Assembly (NCBI RefSeq): GCF_022539315.1
Contig: NC_066316.1
Coordinates: 104,030,179-104,094,178, forward strand
Length of the DNA stretch: 64,000 nt
Source: Serinus canaria
Lineage: Eukaryota > Chordata > Aves > Passeriformes > Fringillidae
Reading direction: 5' to 3'
The notes beneath the pieces were generated by a model, which searched no databases, was not told the DNA's origin, and saw nothing but the letters and a program-made list of their open reading frames with translations. Shown piece by piece: positions 36,901-49,483 of this stretch; position 1 is the first letter of the stretch; each line of letters starts with the position of its first letter. A program made the position numbers and the translations under genes.

Positions 36901-39283
36901 TATTATACATTGACCAAAAGTTTAAATATGGAAAGTGTTACAGCACTATGCTATGTTACATGATTAGAAACACATTTTGCTGGAGATACAATCTGTGTTA
37001 CCAACAAAATAAGTATGTATAAGATCTGGTTTAACTTAGTTATCCTTTTGTCCTTTTTTTCTGCTTATTGTTATGTAACAGTTGTGATGGTGAAATGCAT
37101 AATGACTATTCCGGACAGTATGATAGAGCATCATATGGCATTTATATGGGAGGGTAAAGCATATAAACATATGAAAGTCATTTAAAGATACAATTAAACT
37201 TCTAAACAAAGAACTTCATAAATATTTCATTTGAAAACTCAGCATCAACCAACTACCTGGGGGCTAAGGGGACTTTTTTTAATACAACATAATAAAGATT
37301 TAATAAAAATGCTGTTGTTAGAAGTGCAAGTGTGTTAACTCTCTCTGACAGAGGGCTATTAAAATGTACCTTTCAGTCAGTTCATTCTTGCATTTTATTT
37401 AAACCAGCAAGGTCCTGTGAGTTTACTGCCTGGGATTATGATAAACAATAGAAGCAATATATACTAGTAATATTGTATCATATATATCTATATAACTCTT
37501 TAATTTAGATAACTCTTTTTGTCCCAGGGATTTTCTGCTGGTTGATATGAATTCTGAACTATCCACATAGCCTGTGATCACTTTTATTCAAGTCAATCCT
37601 TTGCTGCCCTTGGTACAACAGAACAGACTTTGTGGGTTTTCTTTCAATGCAGGGCTGGTGCAGGATTGTCTGGTTTTCATGGCTAAATCCACTGTTCCAA
37701 AGATGAGGTACATTTGCCATGACATGAGGATTTTACATCCAGAGTGAATATGATTCTGAATCATGTTCTCTAGCAAGTAAAAAATTATGTGAATAATCCA
37801 GAAATTATGGTGAAAGATATATAGAGTGTTATCCAAGACTGATTAGGCAGTCAAAAAACCCTCTTTGACTTTAGAAAGTAGGAACTATTAAATAAATGTG
37901 ATTTTCAACTGTCTTAGGCACTCCCAATTGATATTCCTTGAGTATCTCTGGTGTATTTAATTCCAGGACAGTGCTTAGCAATAAATTTGTTCAAAAGTTA
38001 GTAAAAGATATTTTAAAGTTTTGAGGTAATCCTGGCCCATGAGACTGGAATCCAGTGCAATAGGTTTTTTATTGACAGAATGGAAAAATGAGAGAGAGAT
38101 GAAAAAAGAGGCTTCACCAGATTGCAGTGCACAGAAAATGAAATACATTAGTTTGGAGATTCATTAAGTTAAATTAAAGGGAACATATCAGAAGTTATCA
38201 GAACATATCATACTTTAACACAGGGAAGCAAGGAAGCTCAAGGACTCTAACTTAATATTTACCCTTTTTAAAAATCTTCTGGCAGATTAAAGCTATGTTT
38301 TTTGTTCTTCTGTTTTTGGACTGAGGTGAAGAAAGCTCAAGACACATGCTGTGTTAAGGTGGAGAAGTATATGTGTCTTTATTTTTCAGAGTCTAGATGT
38401 GATATTTCACATTTTTGTATGTTTGTTTTTACTCCTTTTCACTAGGATACTTTTTAAAAGAACTTTTCTTGATATTTGTTTACACAAATAATATTTTTTT
38501 ATGTTTAAAGGTTTTATAGGTGATAGAACTGCCTATTATTAAAATTACCTAATACTTCCTATTATGAAACTTTGATTTTCTCTACTTATAATAGTGCCAA
38601 ACTGTAACTGCTCTGACTGAAGTTTTCCATGCCAAGTAGCTGTCCCAAGCTGTACTTTTCTGGAAAGCTCCTGCCAAAACAGTTCTGCCATTTCTAGGAA
38701 TGATGCAAGGAAAAAAAAGTACTTTTGCCCATGTCCTTGAAGTTCTTGAAATCCAGGCTTTGAAATGTGCCAGTGCCCCTACACTTAGGGCAAGAGAGAT
38801 TAAAATTATCAGGGGGCTGGTTTGTAAAATAAAAGTATGCCCTCAGTGGTTATTTTCATGCTTCAGTGAAGATGCAGATAACAAATGTTAAGTTTTATGG
38901 ACTAAAAGTTCCAAAGCATCCTCAGGTGTCTGACTGTCCATAGATCTTTCTCTGCTCAGTAGGCACCATCCCTCACCACAGAACTGAGCATGCCTCAGCT
39001 GATAGTGGTAACAAAAAGGGTGGGCTTTATCACTTATATAGTCACTAAAATGAGAGCAGGGAACTGGTCTGACATTACATTCTTTATGAAAATTATCTGT
39101 TTTCAGCTCTAAACCTTGTTCTGTCACAAAAATGTAAAGAAGGAATTGTGCTCAGCTGCAAAAGAAACAATAGCTAAATTTGAGAAAGAAAAGGGCTGGA
39201 CTGAAACAATATATCTAAAGAAATAAGAACTCAGGGATGTAAGGGAGAGCTAAAGGAAAACAAAAAACTAGAGAGGAAATTCA
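33966..39283. other. Unique AT-rich sequence, no gene seen
   Basis: More than 5 kb with no recognised exon, RNA gene or transposon. Short ORFs are of chance character. Confidence 0.55.
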
Positions 39284-39950
39284 AAGAATCATAGAATCAT
39301 GGAATAGTTTGACTTGGAACAGGGCCTTGAAGACCATTTGGTTCAAAGCCACTGCCATGGGCAGGGACACTTTGCACAAGTCTTTGCTGCTTAGAGCCTC
39401 ATTCAGCCTCAACTTGAGCACTCCCAGGGATGGGGCACCCACAGCTTCTCTGGGCAGCCTGTGCCAGGGCCTCACCATCCTCACGGTAAAGAATTTGTTC
39501 CTAATGTCTGACGTAAAGCTACTCTCATTTAATTTGAACCCATTCCTCCTTGTCCTGTTACTACATGACCTTGTAAATTGCCTTGTTCCTTCTTTCCTGT
39601 AGGATTCCTTAAGGTGCAGTAGGGCCACAGTTGGGTCACCCCGAAGCCTTTGCTTTTCCAGGCTGAACAATCCAAATTCTCTCAGCCTTTCTTCTCATCA
39701 ACTTGGGGGCCTCCTCTGCACTTGCTCCAACAGCTCCATGCCCTGCCTGTGTTGAGAGCCCCAGAGCTGGATGCAGCACTGCAGGTGGGGTCTCACCAGA
39801 GATTGGAGGGGCAGAATCTCCTCTTGCTTGCTGCCCACACTGCTTGGAATGCAGCCCAGGAACATTTGGCTTTCTGGGCTGCCAACACACATTGCTGGGC
39901 CATGTCCAGTCTCTCAGCCACCAGCACTCCCACGTCTCTCACCACTGGGC
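39284..39950 (-). mobile_element. CR1 LINE, 3' part, minus strand
   Basis: It starts with 'agaatcatagaatcatggaa' (39285-39304), the complement of the CR1 terminal repeats. It continues with 'caaagccactgccatgggca', 'cacagcttctctgggcagcc' (39440-39459), 'ggtaaagaatttgttcctaa', 'cattcctccttgtcctgtta', 'ccagagctggatgcagcact' (39761-39780), 'ctttctgggctgccaacaca' and 'ccagcactcccacgtctctc'. The minus-strand open frame 39281-39670 keeps the ORF2 C-terminal pattern ('LEKQRLRGD', 'FTSDIRNKFFT', 'RPWHRLPREAVGAPSL'). 5'-truncated at about 39.95 kb. Confidence 0.94.
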
Positions 39951-42900
39951 AATTATCTGGGTATGGAATCAATAACAGGGAAAAGTGGAAGTGTGAAATG
40001 AGACATTATGAACATTTAAAATTCTAGGCATCAAAGACGAGGGAATTTTGCTTTAAAGATTTTCCTGTGTATGATGGCAACTTTTAGTTAGAGGTCCATA
40101 TGTTTTCACCTCTAGGATCACTGCCCCCATGAGAGGATGGAGAGTGCCTCTCTGGAGTTTGTACCACAGATAAGATTGTCTTCATCACCCATTTGTTGAA
40201 GAACTGGGAAGGAATGTAAAGCTGGAGCAAAAGATTTTAGTAAGAGAAAGGGAGAGCCTCATTATGAAGACTGAATACAATTCTAGACACTGAATTCCCA
40301 TCTCAGCTCTAGATATGTTACTGAGGAACTAACTTAAAAAAACTTTGCATGGATTGCTGATAAAAGAATGTATTTCATATTTTTGGTAGACAGATTCAGA
40401 CTGGAAACATATTGGAAGATGTGCTGAAGACTCCCTACTGCAGCTTCGGTCAATGAAATCAAACCCCAGGTGTGTCAGACAGGATACTCAAAATCCATGG
40501 ATTATTATTAAGTGTAATCTCCCTGTCTCGTGTTTGTAGGATGTGCATAAAACTCACATGGATACTGTGGCTATAATTAATATTTGTAAAGCTTTCAAAA
40601 TTACACTGATTAGCATCATAAAAGAAAACTCATGGGGAGGTTAATTAATGTCCCTTAGAGAAGGGTTTGAATAGTGTGCAACAAAGATGGCACGAGGCCA
40701 TCCATTGAACAATGGGACCATGTACTGAACAATGCAGTAAATATTGAACAGCTGTTCATTAAGTGAACACCATCCACTCTGAGAACTGAAACGGCTGGTG
40801 TGCAATGGAAAAAAAAAAGTTAATGATCATGTAATGAAGGCATGTATCAAAATGCATACTCTCAAGATAAATCAGTTGGGGTTGCATGGGCAAGCTTATT
40901 TCTGCCATGCTCTCACTTCTGCATATAACTTTAAAATATTTTTTGATGTTATTTTTATACATGCATGCTCTATAAAAATATATGCTCACCTGCTAATGAA
41001 TACAGTGAGCAATAGAGATACAAAATAGAAAAAATTGGAGGTTATGGTTAATGAAAAATGTCTATGAATGGAAGAGAAGAATGAAGTGGATTCAGAGAAG
41101 GGGAAAATAGGGAAGGATGTTCTTATCTCTGCCTGGAAGGTCTGCAACAAAATATGGAAAGACTAATTCTCCATCATATAAATGCTTCATATTCCCAGTT
41201 GAAAAGTGCATTTAAAGTAATGATCTTCAAATCCTGTTCTGGAAATGAGGCAAGAATTTCCTATTGATTTCATCACCTATTGAACCTTTTAGTCGATGAT
41301 CAAAGTTTCCAGCCTTGAGTTTTCCACATCTATTTCAGATCAGTCTGTGCTTCATTGGCATCCATCTGTCTTCCTAAACAATATTGTTTTTCCAGAAGCT
41401 TAACAAAAAAGTGAGTACAAGTTCACAGTTCTTCGCTTACCCACTTGCCTCCATCTCATTCAGCATCTTCCATCATGTTTGAACAACACTTTCCTGTAAC
41501 AAGTGTCTTACTTTTTATAGCCTATATTGCAAATATTTTCGCCTTGCCTTTTACTGTGAAACAGGAAAATTTAAAATAATAGCTAAGAAAAAGGTCTGAA
41601 AATAGTTTGCACAAGAGTTGACATTGGAGGGAGTAAAATCATGTAGAATATATCACAATGTGCAGTGTGCTGTCCTTTGTACTCAGAGAACTGTTTCATT
41701 TTTTGTTCTTTTCAAATATACATATGTGTCCCTTTTTATTTTTATCACGTGCTGTTTTGCAGATCAGTCATGAATGGTCACTGAGCAATTGCTGCCCATA
41801 CTTCTCTCACTATAGTTTCATGTCTTTTGGACTCATTAACTTATCATCCGCTGCCTAGGACAGGTGCTCTTTGGTACAGTTATTGTGATTTTTACAAGAT
41901 TTTGTGCTATTCTGTTTGACAAAGCTGGAACTGCTATCTGCTCTAACAGTATATAAAACACTACTCCAGAGTGAATTTATTTCATTAATTTTTAGACTAA
42001 GACTAAACTAAATATTGCCCCAAATTGCCCTTAAAAGTAAAGAACCAGAGGTACAAGGAAGAGTAAAATTAAGTAAATGATAGGCTGGTGCAGTTGCTAT
42101 TCATAAATACTGCTATTTTGTTCAAATATCTTCATGATACTGCAATAATCTGATCTTTCAACAGGGCATTCTCAGTAAAAGTTATGCTGAAGATATTAAA
42201 ATATGTTTCTTGACCTAACCATTTAATTTTAACAGAGGTAGGGATGATCATAATAATTTTGAGGATCTCCAGGTCAGAACTAGAGGTTCTTTAATAAAAG
42301 CTTTATGCTTCACATAGCTTGACCTTTATACTGGAATTTTATTATTTCTATAACATATCCTTCCATATAATTACTTGTGTTTCCATAAAGTATGGGTCAC
42401 CTCTTTGGAATGATGAATTGTAACTGAATTTTTTATGGTGCTGTTAGAAAAATAGGTAAGAAAGCTTTTTAAAGAGTCTAGTATTGCACTCTGCAACACA
42501 GGGCACTGTGTTAAATACAGTGAATTTCCCTTAAATGCACGATTCCCTTATATACACGATACATACACAACAACTTTGTTGTTAAACTCTGCTTGATGTT
42601 TTTGGTAATTTTAAAATCCTTATCCAGGTAGAGGAGAGAAATGCACAAATCATGGGAATATAGGATATTTTGATTGTGGAAATGAGCCAAAAAATGTTAT
42701 TTCCTTAAGATATAGGCCTCAAAAAAAGAGGAATTATGGAATCAAATAAAAGATGATAGTATACATGTGTGCAATGGGCAAATATTAGGGTAAGTACAGT
42801 AAAAAACACCCCCACTGCTTCAAGAATTTTAATAAAGTAAATATCCATAACATGTTTCTTAAGAATTTATTGAATTTTTACTTGCTCTGAAACTAAAGAA

Positions 42901-44055
42901 ACTTGAAACCTGGTGAATTCAAAGCAGAATTTAAAGTTAAATAAAAGGACAATGAAGCAAATTTTAGCCTTTTTTTTTTTTTAGTTTACATTACATCATT
43001 TAATAAATCAAATCACTTAAAATGATAGGGCTCAAAAGTGTATTTACACAGATTCTATAGAATTCTGAACTAAAATGAAACTTGAAATCTGGCCTTTTCC
43101 ATCCAGATTTTTATTCAGTTTGTGAGCAGGTCTTTACTGTGCTCAGACTTTATGGGACTATCAATAATCCCATAAATATTTCAATCAAAGGAAAGTGTTA
43201 TGACAGAAGATTAGAAATTTAAAGCACTTAAATCAGTTTAAATTAGCATTCTTGCACAGAAAGACTACACAAACATGATTTTTTCCCAGTCCACACAAAA
43301 TCCCACAGTTATTCTAAGGTCTAGTTATTGGATTATATAGCATATTTATTTGGTATTCAGTATTTTGTAGCTTCTCTCTAAAAGTTTAGTTAAAGCCTTC
43401 TGGTCAATATGATTCTAGAATAAATGAGCGTTCTTGGAAGTTACTAAAGAAGAAAACCACCTTGTTTCTAGAAACCTCACAGATATCATTATTGTTGAGT
43501 GATTACAGTACAATATGACACAATTTCCCCAGCTAAACAAATCCATATTTTGACTTTGTGATGAAAAATTATTCTATATTTGGCTTTTTAAATTTTGTTT
43601 GCCTTCAGTTTAACTCACTGGAAGGTATAACTGCCAGCAATTTACTCAAATTTATTTTGGTATAATTCTTGTTTGATTTGACAAAATTTTAAAACAGCTG
43701 GTAATGCATTAGTTTATAATACACACCCTTCTTACATAACCTTCAGATTCTCTTTCCTTTGAGGAGCAGTTAGTTTCAGGTTACTATAAAGGTGTGTGAG
43801 GGCCATTATCTTATATTAGTGTGATACAATTTTTGTCATCTATCTTTGAATGCTACTACAGTTATTAGTGTTATTTAGAATGTGGAACATGTGAACCATT
43901 CCAAGAACAGAAGTACTCAAACTCTTCTTAAGTCACTGGAATGTCCTTCAGAGTCTTGTAATTCTTAGGCAACTTACCTCTTAGGGTTGAAGTAATTTGG
44001 AATTGTTTGGCTGTGTGCTTATGAGGGCAGATGTCACAAGACAAAAATAGGCAAA
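39951..44055. other. Unique AT-rich sequence, no gene seen
   Basis: No recognised gene or transposon. Includes a run of about 14 T near 42969-42982 and a 17-nt near-tandem pair at 42526-42559 ('ttcccttaaatgcacga' followed by 'ttcccttatatacacga'). Confidence 0.55.
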
Positions 44056-44061
44056 AGCAGT

Positions 44062-44156
44062 CTTCATCTTCACCTTCACCTTTGTCTTCGTCTTCGTCTT
44101 TGTCTTCATCTTCATCTTCGTCTTCATCTTCATCATCTTCATCCTCATCTTCATCT
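44062..44156 (-). repeat. GAAGAT/GAAGAC hexanucleotide-like repeat
   Basis: The plus strand is CTTCAT/CTTCGT/CTTTGT repeats. The minus strand is runs of GAA, GAT and GAC codons that would encode alternating Asp/Glu with a few Lys and Gly. One minus frame stays open from the repeat into unique sequence for about 35 further codons, but a stop lies only a few codons before the repeat and no start codon or homologous family is visible. Annotated as low-complexity repeat. Confidence 0.8.
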
Positions 44157-46996
44157 AGTTATTAGAACATGGGTGGAAGAGGGAGCACAGATGACCTCTG
44201 GACCATTTCCATTTGTTTTATCCATTTATGCAATGCATGTTCTGGGGGACTGGGTCTGGTACCCCACATGTGTCCCTGCCAGGGGGATTACTGCTCACTC
44301 CTCCCCTGCCCTTCTGGCCTTGGGACTTTTGCATCCCTGCTTGTACATTGACTTAGCTCCAAGGGTGACTTAGAAAATTTTGAACAATCTGCTTGAGAGG
44401 AGATATCTTGGGACTCAGAGGATTAAAGGCATCAAGCCCCCCTGAGTTTTACATGGGGATAGATTTTTCCCATAGAAGGCAATTCTGTGTATGGCAAGCA
44501 GGGTGTAGGGCATGGGGGAGGCTGATACAGCTCCACTGACTAATTGCACAAAGAGAACCTCGCTTTTAGCACCATGACTAGAGTTTGGAGCAAGAAGAAC
44601 TCAGGAATTTATGCTGGGAAGGTGGGATCACTCTTCCAAGGCCAGGTGTTAGGAGGCAAGTGAGGGTCAGCTGCTCCCTAAGGGCTGGGTAGATGGGAGC
44701 CTTGGCCAGCAGGGCAGAGGCCTTGCCAGCCCCATCCCACTGCCTCCAAACAAGGGAGTAAGGCAGGCCTAGGGATGGCAGCTGGGATTGGCCAGGAGTC
44801 CAGATCACCTGCTAGTCCATGGTGACAGGGAAGGCCAGGGTAGAGACACAGCATGAGTCAGGACAGGGGTCAGCTTTGGTAATGGTAAGTAGAATTAGAG
44901 AAAGTCCACTGATCCCCAGGCTGGTCTAAGATTGAGCCAGCAACTGGGTCCACAGGTCTGAGTCCAAGTCAACAGGATCTGTGGCCAGAAAAGGAGGCAG
45001 GTTCACCTATGATATGGCTCATGGAGGAGGTGAAAGCTCCAGCCTGAGCAGGGGCTGCAGGGCCCATGGGCAGGAGGCAAATGTGGCAGCCCCAAGTGAG
45101 GCCAGTCAGGACCCTGACTCCAGATGTGTGGAGTCACATTTGAACCTAGGATGTTTGCCCCAAGAGAAGTATTGATCAGCAGTCTTTAATTCATCCCCAA
45201 AAGAGTTATCAGCATCTGGCTTCTTGATCTCATTTTTTGACTAGGTCTAGAATGTTTTCTTGGCTTGGTCCAGTAGCCTTCTCTTCCTCTTCCTTTAAAG
45301 AGCCTGAGAGGAGCTTATCAGAATGAAATGTATGCTTTGCCTGAAGTGGCACAAACCAAATGTATCTGTAGGTACAATTACAGTTTTGTCCAACAGGATT
45401 ATTTCTTTTTTTTTTCACACAGCAGGAATTCAGGCCAGCTAACTATAGGCACCAAGTTTTGTGATTTTTTTATAACACGCATCATGTGCAGCCTATTCAG
45501 GTGTCTGGGCAAGCATGAGTTCCCAAAAGAGTGGAAAAAATTACAAATATCCTCTGAAGCAGTGATTAATCAGTGGATAAATTGCACCATGGGCAGTCAC
45601 AGTGCAGTAGGATTCTGGGAGTATCAGTAAAACTCGTAGTGAGTGGTGGGTAGGAGCAGCTGGTGACCAGTCAGAAATTAAGACCTGGGACGAGCAGTCA
45701 AAAAGAAATAGGGCAGGGAATTGCACCATTCCACCTCAGATCTGATAAGTAGTTGAAGGGAAAAGCATTCCACAAAAGGTTTGGGCCAACCTATGAAAAG
45801 CCAGGGGTGTTTGCTCTTGCAGCTGTAGCAAGAGGAGTAAGCAGTTGGACTAGGCATTGCAAATCCATGCTCCTTCAAGTACTTCTCTAGACTCTGCTGA
45901 AGAATTTAGGGCAGAAAATTCATTTAGGCATTCTTTGGGGTAGTCTCTCTTCTCTTCTGTTGATACCATAAGAAACATGCAATTCAGGAAGTAGACACAC
46001 AGGTCACTTAAACTTTTCACAACTATATTTGTATGTTTATGGGAACTGTAGTCTTGTTTTCCAAATATTAATGAATTACATTACTATAATCTAATCTAAA
46101 TCTAGTCTGCATGTTTTATTTTAGATTTTGCTGCTTTGCCATCCCCTTCTATAAGTGCTTTGTGGAACTTCCACTTGGTCTTTCTTTTCAGAGTAGTGTA
46201 AGTTTCTTAATATTCCCATGGGCCTTTTGAGGTTAAAAGCTTTTTGTCAGTAAATTTTATTTCTTCTTTTAAAAAATCCATTTTGAAGCTCTGTGGAATT
46301 TAGAAAGAGTCTTTCCATGCACTTTTGGTTGTATTTAATTGTTTTTCTCATAAATCACATACTTTGTTTTGATGCAAAACACAACGACAGAAGAGAATCT
46401 GACATTTTGTGTAACTGGCATGTCATTTATAAGATCTCCATTAGACAAAACATTTGTTTAGATACTCTGTTATTCATTTATTTTCATGTCAACACCAAAA
46501 CCAACTGCAGAAATGAACAGAGATGAATAATAAGACAAACTGTTTTAGTATCAATGTACTCTGCCTAAGGCAATATACTGTGCAACTGGTGAAGAATGCT
46601 TATTTCCTTCCCAAAACCTCTGCTGAGAACTGGCCCTTATAAACAATCTCTTACTCCTTTGTCTTAAGGGACTATTTTCAGCTATCTCCAAGAGAAAATT
46701 TCAGTTTATGTTTCACTTAGAATATTTTTCATGGTAAATTGGTAAGTAATAGCTTTTAATTATGGCCATCTTCTCAGCAGCTGGATTATCTTTGCTGCGT
46801 CTGCTCTTGGTCAATGCTTTTCTCATTGTGGTATGTTAAAAAGACAGCATACAGGAAATAAACAATAGTCTCATTAGCAGACAGATTTTACAAGATATGG
46901 CTTCTGAGAGAGAGATGTAAATTTGATAGACGTTAGAAACAAAAATAAACATTTCCACTGATCTACTGCAGCAATAGCAATGTTCCTTGCCATCAG
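44157..46996. other. Moderately GC-rich unique sequence, then AT-rich DNA
   Basis: From 44,170 to about 45,170 the GC content is visibly higher than the surroundings, and several short frames are open on both strands. None is recognisable as a protein. From 45.2 kb on it returns to ordinary AT-rich sequence. Confidence 0.45.
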
Positions 46997-47188
46997 AGCT
47001 GGGAGGTCTTTCTTGAAGAAAGATGGTTAGGAAGTAGTTGAGGTTGTTTCAAAGCTGGAAGAGAAAGGCAACCAGGAGTTAACTGTCCAGTTACTAATAC
47101 CAGAAGACATCTCAGACATCATCTTTGACAGCCAGCTAAGGAATCCCAGGGACTTCTGGATGAACTTACACTGGATAACATATGTAAG
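46997..47188 (+). pseudogene. Exon-like segment with consensus splice sites and one in-frame stop
   Basis: A 192-base block is bounded by a plausible acceptor ('ttccttgccatcag', ending 46996) and a strong donor ('gtaag/gtaagtg', GT at 47189). Read with one base of lead-in phase it is open except for one TAG near its start (47027-47029). After that come about 53 sense codons of mixed, protein-like composition, containing 'SKLEEKGNQELTVQLLIPED' and 'NPRDFWMNLHWITY'. The length is divisible by three. I do not recognise the protein. It may be a decayed exon, an exon of a noncoding transcript, or coincidence. Confidence 0.22.
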
Positions 47189-47189
47189 G

Positions 47190-48374
47190 TAAGTGTGCTG
47201 GTTCCAAAACCAGCAGGAATCCTTGATTCAGATATGTGGAAGTAATGTGTGTGCAGCTCAGCTGATGCACAGATGTGCAGCACCTTTGCTGCTGTCTGGG
47301 AGCTCTACACCTGAAAACATACAGAAATTTAACACCTGAACCAAGTTTTTTTATGGTAAGGCACTGATGTCTCCCAATGTTGACAGAACAAGTTGCAACT
47401 TACCCAGCCAGAATAGTTAAACAGGTCTGTGTTTCGGACTTTAAAACATATGTATTTGTTTTTATATTCTCTGCTTAGCATTTAGCCCTCTGAAGTTCAC
47501 ATATTCATTTAAATCAACTGCTGTAAAACATTGGACAATTCATGTACATTCCTGTGTAATCCCTCCAATTTATCAATAGCTTCCAAGCACTGAGGTAGAA
47601 AGGACCAAGGCAGAGTCCAGGAGATGAAAGAAAAAACCCATTCCTTTTCCTGCATATGTAGTTCACAGATATATTTGCCTCTATAAAAGCCATATAGCTC
47701 TGTGAACTTGTGCTGAATTTGCATTTCCTTCTTATACCAAAGTTTTTCCAGCATTAGGTCTTGCTAGGTATCTTCAATTTGAACAGAGTGTCTCTGCTCT
47801 GATCTGTTATTTTCTCTAGGAGATTTGGGTTTTTCCATGCTAAGTAATTTTTTATCTGTTAGCATTTTATTGTCTACACCTTCAGGTTAGTTATACACAT
47901 TCAGAGTCTTGAAAAACTTATTATTTAATATATTGATTAGAAAGCTTGAGCAATATATTGCTCTCCAGAGACCTTGGATGGAAGTCTGGGGAAGGATTTT
48001 TTAGGACACAGGGAAGTTGGATTCTCTTTGGCAAAAAAATAATCATCAGCATCAGAAGATTTCAAACCCAATAATAGTTTGGTGGTAGACTATTCACTTA
48101 AGGGTCTTAGCTTGTATTTTCTCTCTACTTAAAACTTACATTTGCTTCCTGACCACTAGAAACAAAAATATCTTATAGATACCTATAATAACCTATGAAG
48201 TGCAAAGGACAAGGCTTACTAGTAGAAAACCACATTTTTGATTCTGAATACTGTTATCAGCATCCTTGGGTGGATCAGAATTCTTTGGGACTAGGAGGCA
48301 GACCCCGGTGTTATTCCTCTTCTTGTAGATACTGAAGTTCATATTTCTGTGGAATACTGATAAATACACTACTG
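47190..48374. other. Unique sequence upstream of the provirus
   Basis: No recognised feature. The bases immediately before the provirus are '...aatacactactg'. Confidence 0.5.
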
Positions 48375-49303
48375 TGTTGCAGTGTGATCCTGTCTCTCAG
48401 GTGTGCCAACTTCACATCACTAGAGAACAGGCCAAAGCGACTGTGGACACATGCCCAAATTGCCAACAACATGCACTCCCTCCAGTGAGTACAGGAGCAA
48501 ACCCAAGGGGATTGAACAGTTGTGAACTGTGGCAAACAGATGTTACACATATACAGTCATTTGGACGGCAGAAATACGTTCACGTTAGTGTAGATACCTT
48601 TTCTGGAGTGGTCTATGCTTCTGCCCACACAGGAGAATCATCTATCGATGCCATTAAGCACCTCTTACAAGCCTTTTCTTTCATGGGCATCCCCAAGGAG
48701 TTGAAAAATGATAATGGGCCTGTTTACAAGTCCAAGGAATTCAGGAGCTTCCTGCAGCAATGGGGAGTGGGGCACAAAACTGGCATCCCCTACTCCCCTA
48801 CTGGTCAAGCCATAGTAGAAAGGACTCACCGTGATATCAAGAGAGTCCTGGATCAGCAGCATCAGGTTCTGAAAGTAGAACCTCCCTACATCCGGTTGTC
48901 CAGGGCACTGTTCACAATCAATTTTCTGAATTGTTCTTTTGACAGCCTGAATCTGCCCATCCTATGCTGCTTTGTGGGGAGCAGTCATTTGTTGATGAAA
49001 GAAAAGCCTCCAGTTTTAGTAAAGGACCCTGAGACTTGGAGAATGGTGGGACCTTACATATTGGTTACTTGGGGTGGTGGATATGCCTGTGTGTCCACCC
49101 CCTCTGGTTTAAAGTGGGTTCCTTCCAAATGGGTAAAGCCCTGTGTTCCCAAAGTCTCAGAGAAATCTACAGAAGCACCCCAGGTTGCCAATGCTGCCTG
49201 GAGAAAAAAACACCGCACGTGTTCTCTGGAAGAAATTCCATTTAAGCCTCCTATCTGGAACAATTTTAATATGTTTGTTTTAAGTTTCCTTTTACCAGTG
49301 TAG
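48374..49303 (+). pseudogene. pol (int fragment): Retroviral integrase, N-terminally truncated, fused to LTR bases
   Basis: An uninterrupted frame of 309 codons. Residues 1-13 are encoded by the LTR remnant, and integrase sequence starts at about residue 13-14. The CxxC half of the zinc-binding HHCC domain remains (C27, C30) while both histidines are deleted. The catalytic core has D56 in 'LWQTDVTH', D113 in 'LKNDNGPVY' and E149 in 'GQAIVERTH', giving the canonical D,D(35)E spacing. A DNA-binding SH3-like C-terminal domain follows at about 226-257 ('WGGGYACVS', 'KWVPSKWVKPC'). In a working virus the enzyme joins viral DNA ends to host DNA. Here no RT precedes it, the frame begins with GTG in flanking/LTR sequence, and the promoter part of the 5' LTR is gone, so expression is unlikely. 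The stop is 33 bases before the env start. Confidence 0.93.
48375..48413 (+). repeat. 5' LTR remnant (first 39 bases only)
   Basis: Positions 48375-48413 are identical to 49783-49821, the beginning of the 3' LTR, and start with TGTTGCAG. The sequences part after 'gtgccaacttc': the LTR continues 'cttcccc' while this copy runs into integrase coding sequence. The remnant lacks the promoter and R region. Confidence 0.95.
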
Positions 49304-49335
49304 ATCCCGCTGTTCATGTGCAGTCTCGAGACGCC

Positions 49336-49437
49336 ATGAGACCGAGCCTGCTCCTCGCCCTACTCGCGATCATTTCTCCAGTGATCTCCTGGATAGTCCC
49401 TCAACCCAAAGCGAACATACATCAAGAGAGAAACTGA
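49336..49437 (+). pseudogene. env (5' fragment): Envelope 5' end: signal peptide remnant
   Basis: A short 33-codon frame from ATG 49336 to TGA 49435 has a Leu/Ala/Ile-rich hydrophobic core ('MRPSLLLALLAIISPVIS'), as expected for the envelope leader at this position just after integrase. The surface subunit and most of the transmembrane subunit are missing. The deletion joins this to the tail fragment in a different frame, near 49415-49440. It cannot make a working glycoprotein. Confidence 0.75.
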
Positions 49438-49483
49438 CAGCTGGCTGAGTTGACTGTTCAAAAGCTGGGGACTCTCGGGCTGG

